Source of the DNA: JAJZQD01 sp021847735
GTDB lineage: Bacteria > Bacillota > Thermincolia > Thermincolales > UBA2595
Length of the DNA: 53,528 nucleotides
Assembly: GCA_027324025.1 (NCBI GenBank)
Contig: DAHVYW010000024.1
Location: 1-53,528, forward strand
Direction of reading: 5' to 3'
Positions 22,149-31,353 of the stretch are shown here, piece by piece. The notes beneath the pieces were generated by a model. It was not told the DNA's origin, made no database searches, and saw only the letters and a list, made by a program, of their open reading frames with translations. How positions within the stretch are numbered: the first letter of the stretch is position 1; each line of letters begins with the position of its first letter. The position numbers and the translations under genes were made by a program.

Positions 22149-23090
22149 TCAACCGACCTCTTTTCCTAAATCACCCGTACTGCTGCCTGTCCTTGAGTTT
22201 ACCGGGCCGTCATAAAGCTTTGACTCTATGCCTGTCCACGCCACTTCATCGCGGAAAGCCTTGACTCCCACCCGGGCAATAGTATCCGCGATACGTTCAC
22301 CTTGTTGACTTAGAACATCAAAAGCCTTAAGGACTTTTTCCACACTTTCCGTTACCTGGTTTTCCGGCACGAACTCTGCAACTACTTGTCCCAGCCGGGG
22401 TTTCCGGCCAATCTTACCCCCGGCGTAAAGCAAATAACCCCTTCGACCTTCCTGCCAGGCATCTGTCGGACAAGATGAAATACAATTCCCTTCCAACAGG
22501 CATTTCGCCCTGTCAATCGTTGGTTTACCATCAACCATACTAATGGCCTGATGAGGGCAGACTTTTTGGCAAAGGCCGCAGCCAGCGCATTTTTCCGCAC
22601 ACAATATGGGTTCAACAGCCCCAACCAACCCTATGTCATTCTCCTGAGGCTTGGCACAGGAATTAGGGCAGCCGGAAACAGCAATTTTGGTTTTCATGGG
22701 TACTTCCCGGCCGAAAAAGGTCCCGTCCAGCTCAATAGCTGTTTCCCTCGAATTCATCAGCCCGAATTGGCATATTTCACGGCCTGGGCAGGCCACCACA
22801 GTGCGAATTCTGGGGCCGCAGGTACCGGTATTAAGGCCCAGAGCCTTGATTTCGCCTTTCATATCATTGTAGTCATTTATGCCGACCCAGGGTATTTCCG
22901 CCCCCTGTCTGGTGGTAACATGGACATAACCCTTACCGTATTTATCAGCCAGGTCAGCCAATTGTCGCAGCTGCTCACTGGTCAGATTCCCCGCCAGGCT
23001 GCGGAACCGGACGATAAAATTATCCTTTTGTCTCTGTCTTAGAAACCCGCCCTTTTTAAGTTCATTGTAGTCAATAGTCATATTCTTCAC
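22149..23090 (-). CDS. Small siroheme sulfite reductase with ferredoxin domain
   Basis: A 313-residue nitrite/sulfite reductase family protein with one catalytic half. Siroheme/4Fe-4S ligands are seen as ACPGREICQFG and SGCPNSCAKP. Between them and the C-terminus is an inserted 2x[4Fe-4S] ferredoxin domain (CAGCGLCQKVCP and CLLEGNCISSCP). The N-terminus has the substrate-side fold (YVHVTTRQGAEIPWVGI). It resembles AsrC or group-III small sulfite reductases more than full-length CysI or DsrAB. It should reduce sulfite to sulfide using ferredoxin-level electrons. It follows sat by 2 bases and precedes tusA by 1, so the genes are tightly coupled. Confidence 0.88.
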   Translation of the reverse strand: MKNMTIDYNELKKGGFLRQRQKDNFIVRFRSLAGNLTSEQLRQLADLADKYGKGYVHVTTRQGAEIPWVGINDYNDMKGEIKALGLNTGTCGPRIRTVVACPGREICQFGLMNSRETAIELDGTFFGREVPMKTKIAVSGCPNSCAKPQENDIGLVGAVEPILCAEKCAGCGLCQKVCPHQAISMVDGKPTIDRAKCLLEGNCISSCPTDAWQEGRRGYLLYAGGKIGRKPRLGQVVAEFVPENQVTESVEKVLKAFDVLSQQGERIADTIARVGVKAFRDEVAWTGIESKLYDGPVNSRTGSSTGDLGKEVG

Positions 23091-23092
23091 TC

Positions 23093-24262
23093 CTACCCAG
23101 CTTGTTTCACATTCCCTTTGTAATACTTAATAAGTACTTCGGCTACTTCTTTCCTGGTGAATTCCTCGGGAGGCGTCTGCCCGTCTGACAGCATCTCTCT
23201 TACTTTGGTGCCGCTTAAGAAGACGTGGTTTTCTTTGCTATGGGGGCATGACTTGCTGCTTCCCATTCCACCACAAATCTTACAATAAAACGTGTGCTCG
23301 AAAAAGAGGGGAGTTATCCCCAGCTCTTCAGGCAGAAACTGGTCAAAAATCAATTGGGCGTCATAAGTCCCGTAATAATTGCCTACCCCCGCGTGGTCGC
23401 GCCCGACAATAAAATGGGTGGCTCCGTAATTTTGGCGAACGATGGCGTGGAAAACTGCCTCTCTCGGACCTGCATACCTCATGGCAGCCGGAAATGCTGA
23501 CATAAAGGTCCTGTCGGCCGGGTAATACTTTTCTAACAGGACATTGTAGCATTCTACCCTTACATCTGCCGGAATATCGTCACCCTTGGTTTCACCTACC
23601 AGAGGGTTAAGGAATAAACCGTCACAGATTTCCATGGCACACTTTTGGAGGTATTCATGGGCCCTGTGAATAGGGTTCCTGGTTTGAAAAGCAACAACCC
23701 GCTTCCATCCCCTGTCTTCAAAAATTCGCCTGGTTTCTACCGGGTCCAGGTACATCTCGGCAAACTGCTGCGGCTTTCTCCTGTCTATCAGCAGTATTTC
23801 CCCACCCACCAAGTGTTGGTCACGCTGATAAACCCGTTTCACACCAGGATGTTCTTCATCAGTAGTCCGGTAAACCTTCCGGACTTCCAGGTCCTTGTTG
23901 AATCCATAGATTTCTTCTACCTTGATTAATCCTATTATTTCGTTTTCTTCAGTATAAAGTGCGGCCTCCGCCCCGATTACTAACTGCTCAGCCTCCTGAG
24001 GAGTAATCCCTAAGACGATTGGGATGCTCCATACCGTACCGTCGGCTAGCCGCAAATTGTTCACAACACTCTCGTAATCATCCTTTTTCATAAAGCCGGT
24101 GTTTGGGCTGAAAGCGCCATTGGCGATGAGTTCCAGGTCTGATAACTCCCAGTTGTCCAATACCAGTCGAGGCAGTTCCTTGGTCCTTGCCAGGGCTTTT
24201 TCTCTGTCTGAACCTGATAAAATCCGGTTTATTAAAGTTCCACCATGGGGTTTGATTGCCAT
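23093..24262 (-). CDS. sat: ATP sulfurylase (sulfate adenylyltransferase)
   Basis: A 389-residue homo-oligomeric Sat. N-terminal PUA-like domain (GGTLINR, then ARTKELPRLVLDNWELSDLELIANGAFSP), then the nucleotidyl-transferase core with FQTRNPIHRAHEYLQ and VGRDHAGVGNYYG. A zinc-binding cluster near the C-terminus (FYCKICGGMGSSKSC) is typical of sulfate reducers and thermophiles. It activates sulfate to APS. It lies between aprBA and the sulfite reductase, giving the order of the pathway. Confidence 0.96.
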   Translation of the reverse strand: MAIKPHGGTLINRILSGSDREKALARTKELPRLVLDNWELSDLELIANGAFSPNTGFMKKDDYESVVNNLRLADGTVWSIPIVLGITPQEAEQLVIGAEAALYTEENEIIGLIKVEEIYGFNKDLEVRKVYRTTDEEHPGVKRVYQRDQHLVGGEILLIDRRKPQQFAEMYLDPVETRRIFEDRGWKRVVAFQTRNPIHRAHEYLQKCAMEICDGLFLNPLVGETKGDDIPADVRVECYNVLLEKYYPADRTFMSAFPAAMRYAGPREAVFHAIVRQNYGATHFIVGRDHAGVGNYYGTYDAQLIFDQFLPEELGITPLFFEHTFYCKICGGMGSSKSCPHSKENHVFLSGTKVREMLSDGQTPPEEFTRKEVAEVLIKYYKGNVKQAG

Positions 24263-24361
24263 TTTTATCTCTCCTCGTTTTTTTTAGTGAGTTACCAGTG
24301 GCTAGGGGGTTAGTTTTGAATTCTTTTTAATCAGTGTTTATCCGTGTGTATCCACGGCTAA

Positions 24362-24682
24362 TTAAGTATTTCGGGTGTGTACCTCAAAAAATTCTTTGCT
24401 GCCGTCAGGTTTGGTCAGCTGCCATATAATCCTGCCCTTTTCTGTTTTGGCCTTGAGGGTTGAACCCCGCCCCCCTATTTGGACCGGCAGGGTCATTTCT
24501 ATAGCCTGCTGAGGGCATTCCTTGACACAGGCAGCACAATCCCAGCAATCTTTGGGGTCTCTGATGACACACCTGTTTGAAGGGTCCTTACATAAAAGAT
24601 CCCCCGGGCAAACCATTACGCACTTTGGTTCCACCGAATTCCCACAGCCGTTGCAGAGCGATTTGTTTATCCTTACCGTCAT
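24362..24682 (-). CDS. aprB: APS reductase beta subunit (AprB-like, 2x[4Fe-4S])
   Basis: A 106-residue ferredoxin. Start ATG 24682 overlaps the aprA stop (ATGA) and is preferred over upstream in-frame codons inside aprA. Cluster motifs CNGCGNSVEPKCVMVCP and CWDCAACVKECPQQAIE. The C-terminal tail (IWQLTKPDGSKEFFEVHTRNT) is the AprB-type extension that wraps the alpha subunit, though shorter than in classical sulfate reducers. It passes electrons to the FAD of AprA. Confidence 0.88.
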   Translation of the reverse strand: MTVRINKSLCNGCGNSVEPKCVMVCPGDLLCKDPSNRCVIRDPKDCWDCAACVKECPQQAIEMTLPVQIGGRGSTLKAKTEKGRIIWQLTKPDGSKEFFEVHTRNT

Positions 24683-26406
24683 ACCCTGCCACCAAACCCT
24701 TCTACTGCTGTTTCCCCACTCCACGGGCGTTCTATTATCTGAATGTCTCCGCTCTCCCGTTGATATACTGAATTTACAAAAGTAAACCAGCGTTCATCAT
24801 CCCGCCGGGGGTAATCCACCCTTTCCTGGTAAGACCTCCATCTCGTCTCTTTACGGTACAGGAGATGTTCCACGAGAACCCTCGCTACTAACACCCTGTC
24901 AATGAGCTCATGGGCCTTGACCAGTTCATGCACATCGGCTGCCAAAATGTTTTTCTTTACTTCATGCTGTAATGTGATTAATAGTTCCCTGGCTCTCAGC
25001 AATTTTGGTTCACACAGTTCGTAGTTTGCAGAAATGCCTCCGGCATACTTATCCATTATTCTTTGCAGGCGCTCTTCATACTTATCGGGTGCCACACCTC
25101 TTTGTTTTCTTAAAGGTTCAAAGACCCTGCCAAGCTCTGCTGTGATTTCTTGCTCACTATTCTCTTGTCTGTCAAGCTCAGCTCTGACACTCTCTTGTCC
25201 TATATATTCAAGGGCCGCCAGGGCTGCTATCTCCCCTTCGGCAAAACACCCGGTCACATATTTTTTTGGTGCGCCTCCGACTACATCCCCGGCAGCAAAC
25301 AACCCTTTAACAGTTGTCTTCCTTTCGCTGTCTACCCAGTACCCCGCCTGTCCGTGGCCTCCAACGATGTACGGTTCTGAACCGCAGATTTCCAGGGGTT
25401 TACCATTTGGTTCAGTCTCCTCGTCTGCCCACTTAAGTACCAGACCGGGGGACATGTTCAGGTAGGCTTCCTTTAACCGGCGGTTATGTGAGTTGGGTAG
25501 ATGGGTTAAATCCAGGTAACACGGTCCTCGCCCGGCTTTGTTCTCCTCAACCGTCCCGTACATCCTCATTGGTGTTGAGCGGCTTTCATACCTGCCCTGA
25601 TACTCCTCACCCAGGGCGTTGACCTGGCGGGCTTTGACACCCTGGGCTATAGTGCCTGTAGGGGATGCCACATCCTTTATCCTAAGAGCGATGAAACGCA
25701 TCTCAAAAGTAGTCATTTCCGCCCCTGCCCTGAGACCCATAGCAAAACCAGTCCCCACATTAAAGGGGCAATACCACATTTTGTGCCTTGAAGACCCGTC
25801 ATTATTGGGTTTATATATCCCAGCGGCCCCACCGGCAGCGCAGATTACTGCTTTTGCGGTGATAACATAAAACTTCTTTTCTCTGGCCGAAAAAGCGTAA
25901 ACCCCGGCAGCCACTCCCTCGTTGATTAGGTAATTAGTTGCCACGGTCCTGTTGAGAATTTTTGCGCCTGAGTTCTGTAGGGCTGTTGCTATAACGGGTT
26001 TGATTGCTTCCCCGGTTATCTCAACATTCCTTTTTCCCCTGGGTTTATAACAGCCTGATTCATCTTTCTGAAAAGGCAGGCCCCATGACTCCAGTTTTTC
26101 CGTTACCCGGTTCAACCGCTGCCCGATGGTCAGGACTAGGTCGTCCCGAACCAGTCCGGCCGAGTCTTTTTTCACATAATCAAGGTATGTCTCAGGGGTT
26201 TCTCCGGGATTGAGGTAGGCGTTAATAGCATTGACTCCTGCAGCCAGGCACCCGCTTCTCTTAACATGGGCTTTTTCAATGACCAAAACTTCCGTGGCCG
26301 GGCTCGTTTCCTTTATGGTGACGGCTGCAAAACAGCCTGCCGTCCCACCGCCTACTATTACGATATCTGTAGATATTCTTTCTACTTCCACCCCGTCTGT
26401 TTTCAT
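24679..26406 (-). CDS. aprA: APS reductase alpha subunit (AprA-like flavoprotein)
   Basis: A 575-residue FAD protein of the fumarate reductase/succinate dehydrogenase fold. Dinucleotide motif VGGGTAGCFAAVTIKE near residues 18-33, CLAAGVNAINAYLNPGETPE as in AprA, and YIVGGHGQAGYWVD and GLFAAGDVVGGAPKKYVTGCFAEGE in the FAD domain. It reduces APS to AMP and sulfite. The set Sat-AprBA with a small sulfite reductase and cysteine synthesis, and no dsr or qmo genes in the window, points to assimilatory use of a normally dissimilatory enzyme. Confidence 0.92.
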   Translation of the reverse strand: MKTDGVEVERISTDIVIVGGGTAGCFAAVTIKETSPATEVLVIEKAHVKRSGCLAAGVNAINAYLNPGETPETYLDYVKKDSAGLVRDDLVLTIGQRLNRVTEKLESWGLPFQKDESGCYKPRGKRNVEITGEAIKPVIATALQNSGAKILNRTVATNYLINEGVAAGVYAFSAREKKFYVITAKAVICAAGGAAGIYKPNNDGSSRHKMWYCPFNVGTGFAMGLRAGAEMTTFEMRFIALRIKDVASPTGTIAQGVKARQVNALGEEYQGRYESRSTPMRMYGTVEENKAGRGPCYLDLTHLPNSHNRRLKEAYLNMSPGLVLKWADEETEPNGKPLEICGSEPYIVGGHGQAGYWVDSERKTTVKGLFAAGDVVGGAPKKYVTGCFAEGEIAALAALEYIGQESVRAELDRQENSEQEITAELGRVFEPLRKQRGVAPDKYEERLQRIMDKYAGGISANYELCEPKLLRARELLITLQHEVKKNILAADVHELVKAHELIDRVLVARVLVEHLLYRKETRWRSYQERVDYPRRDDERWFTFVNSVYQRESGDIQIIERPWSGETAVEGFGGRV

Positions 26407-26410
26407 TCTA

Positions 26411-27028
26411 TCACCCCTTTTGCCTGATAATCCCCCGATCTGCTAAATGTTTGACAACTCTTTCACTTGCCTCCTGAAGGGTTTCCCTGGCTGTGTCCAA
26501 TACCAGTTCGGGCGAAAGAGGTTCCTCGTAAGGGGCTGAGATGCCGGTGAACTCCTTGATTTCGCCGGCTCTGGCCTTTTTATAAAGGCCCTTGACATCC
26601 CTTTTTTCACACTCCTCCACCGGGCACTGGACATAAATCTCAATAAATTCCCCCGCCCCCAGTAAGGCCCTGGCCATATCCCGGTCAGCCCGGTACGGTG
26701 ATATAAAAGCTGTCAGGGTAATTAAACCGGCATCAGCAAAGAGTTTGGCAACCTCACCGATTCTCCTGATGTTTTCCGTCCGGTCCCCGGGAGAAAAACC
26801 GAGGTTCTTGTTCAACCCAAAGCGTATGTTGTCTCCATCGAGAACATAGGACAAGTGCCCTGCTTCAAATAATCTCTTTTCAACTTCGCGGGCCACCGTC
26901 GATTTCCCAGAACCCGACAAGCCGGTAAACCACAGGACCACCCCCTGCTGTCTGAGGACATTTTCCCTGTCAGCTTTTGATACATTTCCGTCATGCCAGA
27001 CAATGTTTGTTGCCTTTTGAAGAACCAT
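26411..27028 (-). CDS. cysC: Adenylylsulfate kinase
   Basis: A 205-residue APS kinase with GLSGSGKSTVAREVEKRL as P-loop, LDGDNIRFGLNKNLGFSPGDRTENIRRIGEVAKLF as the substrate region, and the lid segment. It phosphorylates APS to PAPS. AprBA uses APS directly, so the kinase probably serves sulfation or a side branch, or helps pull sulfate activation. It lies 4 bp upstream of aprA, and 14 bp after the ABC permease stop. Confidence 0.95.
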   Translation of the reverse strand: MVLQKATNIVWHDGNVSKADRENVLRQQGVVLWFTGLSGSGKSTVAREVEKRLFEAGHLSYVLDGDNIRFGLNKNLGFSPGDRTENIRRIGEVAKLFADAGLITLTAFISPYRADRDMARALLGAGEFIEIYVQCPVEECEKRDVKGLYKKARAGEIKEFTGISAPYEEPLSPELVLDTARETLQEASERVVKHLADRGIIRQKG

Positions 27029-27042
27029 TTATGTACCTCCTT

Positions 27043-27807
27043 CTACGTCTGAGTTAACCCCCAGCGGTATCTGATTGAATATTCCAGTTTGCCAAATATT
27101 AAATTATCAACAACCAACCCGATGAAAATAATGATTATCATCACACCTACGACCTGGTTCATGTCATGTAAGTCCCTGCCAATAGTGAGGGCATAACCCA
27201 GCCCGTCTTTTGGCGATAACAATTCCCCAGCCATCAGTGCCCTCCAGGCAAAAGACCAGCCCTGCTTCATCCCTGAAATTATTGCCGGCAATGCGGCAGG
27301 AATTACTACGGTTGTATATGCCTTTAGCCCTTTGGCCCCCATGGTTTTAGCAACTCTCATATATATCGGGGGTACATTTTTGATACCGGAAAGCGTGGCT
27401 ATTGAAATAGAGAAAATTGACCCTATGGCTATTACAAAGATGATGGAGTCCTCGCCAATTCCAAACCACAGGATTGCCAGCGGCAGCCAGCAGATACTGG
27501 GAAGGGTTTGAAAGCCTAGCAGTAGTGGGCTAAGGGTTTCATCCAGATAACTGAACCTGATGATAAGGAGGCCTAAGGTTAATCCTGCCGTAAGTGATAT
27601 CATATATCCCGTCAAAACCCTTTTGATGCTTATCCCTATAGCGATAAACAAACTGCCGTCCCGAAAACCTGAATCCAGGTTCTGCAGGACCCCTAACGGG
27701 GAAGGGAACAGATATTCGGGCCATATGTTGCTTCTAAATACCATTTCCCATATTGTTATTAGGACTAGGTAGAAAAGTACTTTTTTCAAGAGACCAGTCA
27801 CTGTCAT
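27043..27807 (-). CDS. ABC transporter permease, NitT/TauT/SsuC type
   Basis: A 254-residue inner-membrane permease with six helices and the EAA loop (MRVAKTMGAKGLKAYTTVVIPAALPAI). ATG 27807 is the likelier start; ATG 27822 is also in frame. The start lies inside the 3' end of the ATPase gene, an overlap of about 74 bp. With its ATPase and the lipoprotein upstream it forms an importer of the nitrate/sulfonate/taurine class. The sulfur genes that follow suggest sulfate or an organosulfonate as substrate, but this is inferred. Confidence 0.85.
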   Translation of the reverse strand: MTVTGLLKKVLFYLVLITIWEMVFRSNIWPEYLFPSPLGVLQNLDSGFRDGSLFIAIGISIKRVLTGYMISLTAGLTLGLLIIRFSYLDETLSPLLLGFQTLPSICWLPLAILWFGIGEDSIIFVIAIGSIFSISIATLSGIKNVPPIYMRVAKTMGAKGLKAYTTVVIPAALPAIISGMKQGWSFAWRALMAGELLSPKDGLGYALTIGRDLHDMNQVVGVMIIIIFIGLVVDNLIFGKLEYSIRYRWGLTQT

Positions 27808-28570
27808 ACTCTGCTTTGGCAACCTTTTCCACCTCCTCCTTAAGTTCCTGCATTATCTGGCTAACCACAAAAGCCAAATCGACATTTTCAAGGTCCCTTG
27901 GTCTGGCCAGCTGCACCCTAAATTCCTTCTTAATTCTACCCGGGTTGGCGGTCATAACTACAACCCGGTCGGCCAGGAGTACCGCTTCTTCCACATTATG
28001 TGTTACAAATACAATGGTCTTTCCGGTGGTACGCCAGATTTGTTGGAGTTCTGTGTGAAGGATACTTCTTGTCTGACTGTCCAAAGATGCAAAAGGTTCA
28101 TCCATCAGTAAAATATCTGAATCCATCGCCAGTGCCCTGGCCAAAGCCACCCGCTGTCGCATTCCGCCTGACAGTTCGTGTGGGTACGAGGAAGCAAACC
28201 GGGTAAGATGAACCATCTTAAGGTAGTGCCAGGCTTTTTCTTTTCGTTTTTGCTTTGGCATACCGGCAATCTTCATGCCGTATTCCACATTATCTAATAC
28301 TTTGAGCCAGGGAAACAAAGCCGCTTCCTGAAACATTACAACCCTGTCAGGCCCGGCATCCTTTATTTCCGTTCCTTTTTTGAGCACCCGGCCGCCACTG
28401 GCCCTTTCCAAGCCGGCGATAATGTTTAGGAGGGTGGATTTACCACACCCCGAAGGGCCCACCAAGGAAACGAATTCACCGTCGACAACAGTTAAATCTA
28501 CATTATCCAGGGTATTTGCAGCTGCATAATTGTTAGTAAAAACTTTATTAACACCTTCTATTTTTAACAT
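27734..28570 (-). CDS. ABC transporter ATP-binding protein, NitT/TauT/SsuB type (copy 2)
   Basis: A 278-residue ATPase with Walker A GPSGCGKST, signature LSGGMRQR, Walker B ILLMDEP and the switch histidine in VTHNVEEA. It is a close paralogue of the ATPase at 29312-30127: long stretches are identical at protein level and even many codons match, so it came from a tandem duplication. The C-terminal tail differs and overlaps the permease start. Two ATPases with one visible permease and one binding protein suggests either a heterodimeric motor or that one copy is redundant. Confidence 0.9.
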   Translation of the reverse strand: MLKIEGVNKVFTNNYAAANTLDNVDLTVVDGEFVSLVGPSGCGKSTLLNIIAGLERASGGRVLKKGTEIKDAGPDRVVMFQEAALFPWLKVLDNVEYGMKIAGMPKQKRKEKAWHYLKMVHLTRFASSYPHELSGGMRQRVALARALAMDSDILLMDEPFASLDSQTRSILHTELQQIWRTTGKTIVFVTHNVEEAVLLADRVVVMTANPGRIKKEFRVQLARPRDLENVDLAFVVSQIMQELKEEVEKVAKAEYDSDWSLEKSTFLPSPNNNMGNGI

Positions 28571-28685
28571 TAGAACACTTCCTTAATTAAAGCCCCTGTA
28601 AGCGCAGGGCCTGTTGTTCCAGTCCCTCGGCAGTTTTATGCCTAAACGAGGCTGACTGGTATATGGGGGTAGTGGTTGCCCTCCT

Positions 28686-29096
28686 TTAATCCTTGATGAC
28701 TAAAGGGATTTCTGAATACTGGCTCTTTTCAATGTGAAAACCCTTCAGCACTGGAGGTTGTTCCTGCAAAGAGACAATCAAATAGATGGCTTCCGGGTCA
28801 CGGGCCAGGCGGATATCTTCCTGTGAAGGGCGGGCCGGAGTGACCGGATGGCTGTGGTAGTTTCCCAGAAGTTTTAGTTCCTTTTCCCTTATGGCATAGT
28901 AAACCTCAAACTGCTCCCGGGGATCCAGAGAAAAGTGCTCTGGGCTGTGGTCTACGTTGGTCATGGGATAAATTTCCGTTATTTCTGTTACATCACTGCC
29001 AACAGTGCCGGCCAAGACACCGCAACACTCAATGGGTAAATGTTCTTGGGCCTGACGAATAATTCGATCAACAAGAGCACGAGAAATATTAAGCAT
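28686..29096 (-). CDS. JAMM/MPN+ metallopeptidase (M67, Mec/HcyD-like)
   Basis: A 136-residue zinc peptidase. Start ATG 29096 (MLNISRALVD) is set by GGTGGAGG just upstream. All catalytic elements are present: Glu in PIECCGVL, and HSHP-VTPARP-S-QED, the HxH-x7-S-xx-D zinc and catalytic motif. In M. tuberculosis the homologue Mec+ removes newly formed cysteine from the carrier CysO; in Wolinella HcyD trims the carrier HcyS. Location in an operon with a carrier gene, an E1-like enzyme and cysteine synthase supports the same role here. The cognate carrier at 21590-21905 is now broken. Confidence 0.85.
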   Translation of the reverse strand: MLNISRALVDRIIRQAQEHLPIECCGVLAGTVGSDVTEITEIYPMTNVDHSPEHFSLDPREQFEVYYAIREKELKLLGNYHSHPVTPARPSQEDIRLARDPEAIYLIVSLQEQPPVLKGFHIEKSQYSEIPLVIKD

Positions 29097-29311
29097 TTTA
29101 ACCTCCACCGGAAACTCCTACGATAAACTTTTTCCGCAATGAATCATTATTTACTTTTATTCCGACTATTCTTATCTGTTTATACTATTTTAGATTGCTT
29201 TTAATATTACCAAAGGATGTTAACAATGTCAATAGATTTCCGGCAGGTCATTAGGAACCCCCTTCAATATCGGGTTGAAGGGGGGATGTCTTAAATCCTG
29301 TTACACTAAAA

Positions 29312-30127
29312 TTAGGTAGGAGTAGGTATAGCACTGCCCTTCCGAATAGACCAGTCACTGTCAAATTCCGCTTTAGCAACCTTTTGTACCTCTTCTTTTA
29401 ATTCTCGTATTATTTTGTTTACTACCACTGTCAATTCGGGGTTCTCGATATCTCTTGGCCTGGCCAAACCTACCTTGAATTCCTTTTTTATCGTTCCGGG
29501 GTTAACCGACATTACCAAGACCCTGTCAGCCAGTAATACAGCTTCTTCCACGTTATGGGTCACAAAAATGATAGTCTTTTTGGTTGCCTCCCAAATATGT
29601 TGGAGTTCAACATGAAGTATATTGCGGGTTTGACTGTCCAAAGCGGCAAAGGGTTCATCCATCAACAAAATATCGGTATCAGTTGCCAGGGCCCGGGCCA
29701 GGGCAACCCGCTGGCGCATGCCCCCAGATAACTCATGGGGATAAGATGAAGCAGACTGGGTCAGGTGAACCATTTTAAGGTAGTACATAGCCTTTTCCCT
29801 ACGCTCCCGTTTTGGCACACCGGCCATCTTCATGCCATATTCCACATTATCAATTACTTTAAGCCAGGGAAACAAAGCTGCTTCCTGGAACATCATCACC
29901 CTGTCAGGCCCAGCTTCCGTTATTTCTGCCTCTTTCTTGAGAATTTTGCCACTGCTGGTTTTTTCAAGTCCGGCAATAATATTCAAAAGAGTTGACTTGC
30001 CACAGCCGGACGGACCTACTAACGAGACAAATTCCCCTTTGACAACAGTTAGATCAATATTTTCTAAGGTATCTGTAATCCTGGCATCAGTAGAAAAACT
30101 TTTACTTACACCTTCAATTCTTAACAT
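29312..30127 (-). CDS. ABC transporter ATP-binding protein, NitT/TauT/SsuB type (copy 1)
   Basis: A 271-residue ATPase with Walker A GPSGCGKST, Q-loop MFQEAALFPW, signature LSGGMRQR, Walker B ILLMDEP and VTHNVEEA. It lies 9 bp after the substrate-binding lipoprotein gene and is co-transcribed with it. It is the paralogue of 27734-28570. The roughly 200 bp between this gene and the JAMM gene contain a hairpin (CCCCCTTCAA ... TTGAAGGGGG, about 29250-29283). Confidence 0.9.
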   Translation of the reverse strand: MLRIEGVSKSFSTDARITDTLENIDLTVVKGEFVSLVGPSGCGKSTLLNIIAGLEKTSSGKILKKEAEITEAGPDRVMMFQEAALFPWLKVIDNVEYGMKMAGVPKRERREKAMYYLKMVHLTQSASSYPHELSGGMRQRVALARALATDTDILLMDEPFAALDSQTRNILHVELQHIWEATKKTIIFVTHNVEEAVLLADRVLVMSVNPGTIKKEFKVGLARPRDIENPELTVVVNKIIRELKEEVQKVAKAEFDSDWSIRKGSAIPTPT

Positions 30128-30136
30128 TTTCTACTC

Positions 30137-31189
30137 TTACTGCACAATCTGTAAACCTTTTTGTTGTAGTGCCTTATTGATGATGGCTAGATCGAAAAGA
30201 GTAGATATATCCGGGTCTCCTTTGATATAACCGTTATCAATGGATAGCTTAACAAATTCCTTCACTGACTGAGTTTCGGGGTTATATGTAACAACTATTC
30301 TCTTAAAGGAACTGTTTAGCACATCTTCAGGCAGGCTCTTCTTGGTAAGTTTTTTAATCTGGTTGTTGATTACTGTTTTGCTGCCTTCTTTATCGCTATT
30401 GATACGCTCAGTTATATCAATGTGGGCAACGAGCCATTTTTCAACCAGGTCAGGGTGGTCGTTAAGGAACTTGGTGCTAACTATCACCACCGCTGTTGTG
30501 TACTTGCCATCCCGCCACACCTGGTTGGCATTAAGAACAATACTGGCCCCCGCCTGCTTAACTATTCTGGAACCCCACGGTTCGGGAACCAGCGCGGCAT
30601 CAACGTCCCCCTTGGCAATAAGGGTCAGAATGTCTGGGTTTTCTGCGGGAATCACGGTTACTGTCCCCCCCTTCGCTGCATCTTTAAGATTTGCCTGGCT
30701 CAAAAGGTTTCTCAACGAAATGTCCTGGGTATTGCCCAATTGGGGAATTGCCACCTTTTTCCCGTCAAGGTCCTTAATATCTTTAATACTCACACCACTT
30801 CTTGCTACCAAAACTGCACCGGCATCAGCGGCTCCGGCAATAATTTTTAGCTGCCCTTTGGATTTAACATATCCGTTAATGGCAGGTACCGGTCCTATGT
30901 ATCCAAGATCGATTTCCCCGGCCAACAAGGCTTCTATTTCCGACGGCCCGGCGTTAAAGGTATGTTCTTCTATGGTGACACCGTCTCCCAGGGCCTTTTG
31001 AAATGTCCCGTCACTAAGCCCAACCATGGCTTGGGCGTGAGTCATATTTGGGAAGTACCCCACTCTTATTACAGTCTTTCCTGTCTTTTCACCTTCATTC
31101 TGTTTGCTTCCACATCCCGCTGCCACCACCAATAGAGCAGATATTACCAGTATTAGAGCAGTAAACTTTAAGGCAATTTTTGCTTTCAT
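30137..31189 (-). CDS. ABC transporter substrate-binding lipoprotein, SsuA/TauA/NMT1 type
   Basis: A 350-residue lipoprotein: signal peptide with lipobox VAAGC near residue 26, then a periplasmic-binding type II fold (GKTVIRVGYFPNMTHAQAMVGL, GEIDLGYIGPVPAINGYVKSKGQLKIIAG, LVPEPWGSRIVKQAG). The first gene of the sulfur island; the pattern fits binding proteins for sulfonates, nitrate or similar oxyanions. Ligand unknown. The upstream region contains a hairpin with a T run that may attenuate the transcript. Confidence 0.9.
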   Translation of the reverse strand: MKAKIALKFTALILVISALLVVAAGCGSKQNEGEKTGKTVIRVGYFPNMTHAQAMVGLSDGTFQKALGDGVTIEEHTFNAGPSEIEALLAGEIDLGYIGPVPAINGYVKSKGQLKIIAGAADAGAVLVARSGVSIKDIKDLDGKKVAIPQLGNTQDISLRNLLSQANLKDAAKGGTVTVIPAENPDILTLIAKGDVDAALVPEPWGSRIVKQAGASIVLNANQVWRDGKYTTAVVIVSTKFLNDHPDLVEKWLVAHIDITERINSDKEGSKTVINNQIKKLTKKSLPEDVLNSSFKRIVVTYNPETQSVKEFVKLSIDNGYIKGDPDISTLFDLAIINKALQQKGLQIVQ

Positions 31190-31353
31190 TTCTCTCTCCC
31201 CCTTATTTAAGTAGTTATTGTTTTACCTTAAATAACTCCTTCGATATTTATTCTATAAAAACTGTGTTGTCCGGGTGACTACAGTTGTTAACCATAAATA
31301 ACAAAATTTCTTCCAAAAGAATGCACCACATACACTCTTTCCCACCCAAATTT

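Noticed and set aside
29250..29283. CCCCCTTCAA/TTGAAGGGGG hairpin between ATPase copy 1 and the JAMM gene as a terminator splitting the sulfur island.
   Set aside because: There is no T run on the transcribed strand; it may be a processing or decay barrier but not a clear terminator.
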